Positions 61,787 to 64,000 of a stretch of 64,000 bases of DNA are shown one piece after another. The notes below the pieces were generated by a model, which saw only the letters and a list, made by a program, of their open reading frames with translations, was not told the origin of the DNA and searched no databases. The first letter of the stretch is position 1; each line of letters opens with the position of its first letter. This stretch comes from CAIRDP01 sp037138335 (GTDB taxonomy: Bacteria; Bacteroidota; Bacteroidia; Bacteroidales; FEN-979): positions 1-64,000 of the forward strand of contig JBAXIO010000016.1 of NCBI GenBank assembly GCA_037138335.1, read 5' to 3'. Position numbers and translations under genes: made by a program.

Positions 61787-62824
61787 TTATTGCGGCCACC
61801 CGGTTTTAATCGTCCCGTTCCTGATACCGCTAATCACGTTATTCAGTGCTACTTTAATGCTGTCGGGGATCTGTGAGTTGAAATTATGAAAAGGGGCTAT
61901 CCCCACCCCTCCGTTATCGAGAGTGCCGTGTACAATAGTCCCCCCTGAAAAATGATTGTAATAGAAACTCCGTACCAGGCCGTATGTCATATTACCAAGG
62001 CCTTTCATACAGGAAGTCAGCAAGACAGGGCCAATTGCCGGGATTGAATAAAACTGGTCCACATCCACGCCCATGGCATATTTCCCGGCTTCTTTCACTT
62101 TATACAGGGCCCCGTTGCCTGTTATTCCTCCAAAAGCGAAAATAGTACTTACGTTTTGCTTAAGGAGGCTGTCGGCCAGCCTTACACCCTGCAGCGAATC
62201 ATTAAAAGAAGTGGCAAAATACCCCAGTACGCCAACATTCTTTTGATAAATGCTGTCGAAGTATGCTACTCCATGGGTATAACTTACCGAGAACTGGCGG
62301 ATCTCAGGGATATCCACCCCCGCCACAAATCCGGCAACAGGGGTTGACTGGTTTTGTTTAAAGGCCCAGTAGGCCGCAAGAAAACCACAGGGAAATGAAC
62401 TTTGGTCAACGTCGAATACCGCACACTGGAGGTTGGCCGGAGGCGAAGCCATGGAATAGTCGATTATGATGAAATCAGTTTTCGGATTTGCCGCAGCGGC
62501 AGCAATAGTCGCCTGAGCTGCATCGTAGCTCGAAGTGATGATAAGGTTATAGCCGTTGGCGATAAAATAATTGATATTCGCTGCAAAATCGGCAGCTGTC
62601 GGGGTTTCGCGCGCCTGGCACAGTATGGGGAAATCGTAGGCTATTTGCTGCAAGCCGGCAAGGATGGCATGGTTAAACCCGGCGTCGTTGAACCCGGTAA
62701 TGCCTCCTACAAGCCCTACCTTTAAAATACTCTGGGGAACCGGATCCTTCACTTTAAGGCAGGATGTCATCACCGTGACACAAACAAGAATGACACAGGA
62801 TAGCAAAATAATATACTTTTTCAT
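61787..62824 (-). CDS. BMP-family (PnrA-like) substrate-binding lipoprotein
   Basis: 345 residues from ATG 62824 (MKKYIILLSC...); an upstream start at 62872 is less likely. Lipobox MTSC (Cys22). The body has the basic membrane protein fold: VGLVGGITGFNDAGFNHAILAGL, YNLIITSSYDAAQATIAAAA, FIIIDYS, VDVDQF. Binds nucleosides in the best-known members. No ABC permease/ATPase genes lie nearby, so the transporter is elsewhere or the protein is a sensor. Its stop abuts that of the fusion gene with no gap. Confidence 0.85.
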   Translation of the reverse strand: MKKYIILLSCVILVCVTVMTSCLKVKDPVPQSILKVGLVGGITGFNDAGFNHAILAGLQQIAYDFPILCQARETPTAADFAANINYFIANGYNLIITSSYDAAQATIAAAAANPKTDFIIIDYSMASPPANLQCAVFDVDQSSFPCGFLAAYWAFKQNQSTPVAGFVAGVDIPEIRQFSVSYTHGVAYFDSIYQKNVGVLGYFATSFNDSLQGVRLADSLLKQNVSTIFAFGGITGNGALYKVKEAGKYAMGVDVDQFYSIPAIGPVLLTSCMKGLGNMTYGLVRSFYYNHFSGGTIVHGTLDNGGVGIAPFHNFNSQIPDSIKVALNNVISGIRNGTIKTGWPQ

Positions 62825-62912
62825 ATTCGATTTTGCATTTATTTGAGATTGTAAAATTACGTATAATTGCAACGTTGAATGATCCGGAGTCTTTACGATT
62901 TATAGATAGACG

Positions 62913-63326
62913 ATGAAAACATTTAGGTCAAAAGTGGATACCTGGCTGCTGGCCACACTGATCATCTTACTTGGAGGTACCGCATCACTCATGGCTTATG
63001 AAAGGATATGGTTCATGATGGTTTCCATTATGCTTATTGCAGGGTTCATAAGCTACATGCTGTTCAACACCATCTATAGAATCTCCGGTAAAACCCTTAT
63101 CATCAGGAGCGGTTTCCTTTCAAGGCAAACGATTGAGATCGGAAGTATTACGAGGATCTCCGAATCAAACGACATCATTACTTCCCCGGCCGCGTCACTC
63201 GACAGGCTGGAGATCATTTACGGCAAGCGCAAACGTATCCTTGTTTCCCCCAGGGACAAAACCGGGTTCATAAAAGAACTCAGCCTGGTAAACCCGGGAA
63301 TTGAAGTCCGCATGAAGAAAAAATAA
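62913..63326 (+). CDS. membrane protein with bacterial PH domain
   Basis: 137 residues: two membrane helices (about 10-30 and 33-52), then a small bPH_4-type (DUF1200) domain: YRISGKTLIIRSGFLSRQTIEIGSI, SLDRLEIIYGKRKRILVSPRDKTGFIKEL. Function unknown. Confidence 0.75.
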   Translation: MKTFRSKVDTWLLATLIILLGGTASLMAYERIWFMMVSIMLIAGFISYMLFNTIYRISGKTLIIRSGFLSRQTIEIGSITRISESNDIITSPAASLDRLEIIYGKRKRILVSPRDKTGFIKELSLVNPGIEVRMKKK

Positions 63327-63421
63327 ATTGATCTGTGGCTGCGGATGACATCCGCCGTAAACTGAACGTATTTCCGCTTTGCGCTGTTCAGGCTATTCGC
63401 TCATCCTCCTCTGACAAGGCA

Positions 63422-63455
63422 AAAAAAAAGGCCCGGAAAACCGAGCCCTTTTTTT
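63422..63455. terminator. bidirectional terminator between the PH-domain gene and the small lipoprotein gene
   Basis: Poly-A, GGCCCGG, AAAA, CCGAGCCC, then poly-T: an imperfect stem with one bulge flanked by A and T runs. It serves both convergent genes. The remaining 95 nt (63327-63421) hold a small GCGGAT/ATCCGC hairpin and nothing else I can name. Confidence 0.8.
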
Positions 63456-63472
63456 AATAAGTAATTTAAGAA

Positions 63473-63757
63473 TTACTTCTTGGCTTTCTTAGCAGGTTTT
63501 GCAGCCTTAGCAGGTTTAATCAGGTGTTTCTTAACTGAATCCTGATGTGCAATTGAATCAGCTACTTTTTTCTGAGCAGCCTGAACTTTAGCGATTGAAT
63601 CAGCAATTCTCTGCTGTTCAGCCTGAACCTTAGCCATTGAATCGGCAACCTTGGTTGAGTCAGCAATTCTCTTTGCTTCGATTTCTTTTGCGCTTGGGCC
63701 GCATGAGGTCATGAACCCTACAGCAGCGATAACTAATACTAATGCAAGTTTTTTCAT
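63473..63757 (-). CDS. small coiled-coil lipoprotein
   Basis: 94 residues: lipobox MTSC (Cys19), then repeated units of the form RIADS..KVADSMAKVQAEQQ and RIADSIAKVQAAQKKVADSIA (heptad-like coiled coil), and a Lys/Ala/Pro tail. It resembles the small Lpp-like outer-membrane lipoproteins in style, but homology is not shown. Promoter TATCTTTG at 63786-63793 with a leader of 28 nt. Confidence 0.75.
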   Translation of the reverse strand: MKKLALVLVIAAVGFMTSCGPSAKEIEAKRIADSTKVADSMAKVQAEQQRIADSIAKVQAAQKKVADSIAHQDSVKKHLIKPAKAAKPAKKAKK

Positions 63758-63785
63758 TTGTTTATTGATTTTTTAAATTCGGCTG

Positions 63786-63793
63786 CAAAGATA
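63786..63793 (-). promoter_or_regulatory. -7 element of the small lipoprotein gene
   Basis: TATCTTTG on the minus strand; the nearest TTTG lies 15 nt further, short of the usual spacing. Confidence 0.45.
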
Positions 63794-64000
63794 TATAGAA
63801 TATTTTAACAAATTTTAACTTTTAACAAAAAAAAATAAAAAAAATGCGTTTTGTTGAATTTTTATACACTTTTACTAAGAATTTATCACTTAAAACAGGA
63901 ATAAGATGCCATTAATGCATCATCCTTGCATAATTTTCATCAACTTTATTACAATCACAACGACCCTCATATACCTTACGATTTTTCCCGTTCTTTGCAT
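63794..64000. other. AT-rich end of window without a gene
   Basis: Very A-rich and T-rich sequence with a poly-A run near 63829-63844 and no open frame longer than a few tens of codons. It could be a promoter region of a gene beyond the window. I see no RNA gene in it. Confidence 0.5.

Noticed and set aside
1..64000. tRNA, rRNA, riboswitch, mobile element or phage genes
   Set aside because: Reading the intergenic regions on both strands gave no cloverleaf, no rRNA-like stretch, no conserved riboswitch core, no transposase or integrase; a covariance-model search would be needed to exclude small RNAs.

Overview
The window reads as chromosomal DNA of a Bacteroidota bacterium, probably an uncultured member near Bacteroidales. 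The main signs are: Bacteroidetes-type promoter elements (TTTG or TTG, about 20 nt, then TAnnTTTG) in front of many genes; almost no Shine-Dalgarno sequences; a type IX secretion C-terminal domain; TonB receptors with carboxypeptidase-regulatory N-termini; and families largely confined to this phylum (HYC_CC_PP, DUF4249, DUF5606, DUF1599, BT_3928-type DoxX). Coding density is high, no stretch over 300 bases lacks a gene, and I see no rRNA, tRNA, CRISPR array, insertion sequence, phage or plasmid gene. This is mostly a core-genome segment.

Layout. 1-10.8 kb: tail of an unknown gene with its terminator, a putative porin, a secreted cupredoxin/BACON protein, an old-yellow-enzyme homologue, a VanX-type dipeptidase, a TerB/J-domain protein, the two separate halves of the saccharopine pathway of lysine breakdown, an unknown exported protein and MtgA. 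10.9-21.6 kb: PPDK, a three-gene metal-handling cluster (HYC_CC_PP protein, TonB receptor, HMA chaperone), a GH27 alpha-galactosidase, malic enzyme and a cold-shock protein. 21.6-32.4 kb (minus strand): dnaN; then tpiA-prmA-giant envelope protein-plsY; then DUF1599-DoxX-ABC permease. 32.5-38.4 kb: folP-cdaA, a TPR lipoprotein, def, ruvX, dapD, a GT9 heptosyltransferase-like protein and a TsaC/Sua5 protein. 38.4-51 kb: TonB receptor plus DUF4249 lipoprotein, purB, a GT2, DUF5606, a PEGA-like protein, pyrK-pyrD, murB, two glycosyltransferases and a tandem universal stress protein. 51-64 kb: a LysM/periplasmic-binding-fold protein, guaA, a YD-repeat lipoprotein, an M23 peptidase, DPP III (M49), an unknown membrane-anchored protein, a YdjC-deacetylase/serine-hydrolase fusion, a BMP-family lipoprotein, a PH-domain membrane protein and a small coiled-coil lipoprotein.

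How the genes work together. PPDK and malic enzyme sit at the PEP-pyruvate-malate node. dapD makes lysine and diaminopimelate, while the LKR/SDH pair degrades lysine. purB, guaA, pyrK and pyrD serve nucleotide synthesis. murB, mtgA, the M23 peptidase, the VanX-like dipeptidase and possibly the LysM protein serve the cell wall. plsY, GT9 and the GT genes serve lipids and surface glycans.

The features most worth a second look are: (i) two related families of short tandem intergenic arrays, including a 15-copy octamer array inside the metal cluster; (ii) four genes (plsY, murB, usp, guaA) whose -7 box ends only 4-5 nt before the ATG, which suggests leaderless mRNAs; (iii) a roughly 1500-residue envelope protein of unknown function cotranscribed with prmA and plsY; (iv) the deacetylase-serine hydrolase fusion; (v) convergent genes whose stop codons overlap by exactly 4 nt at three loci.
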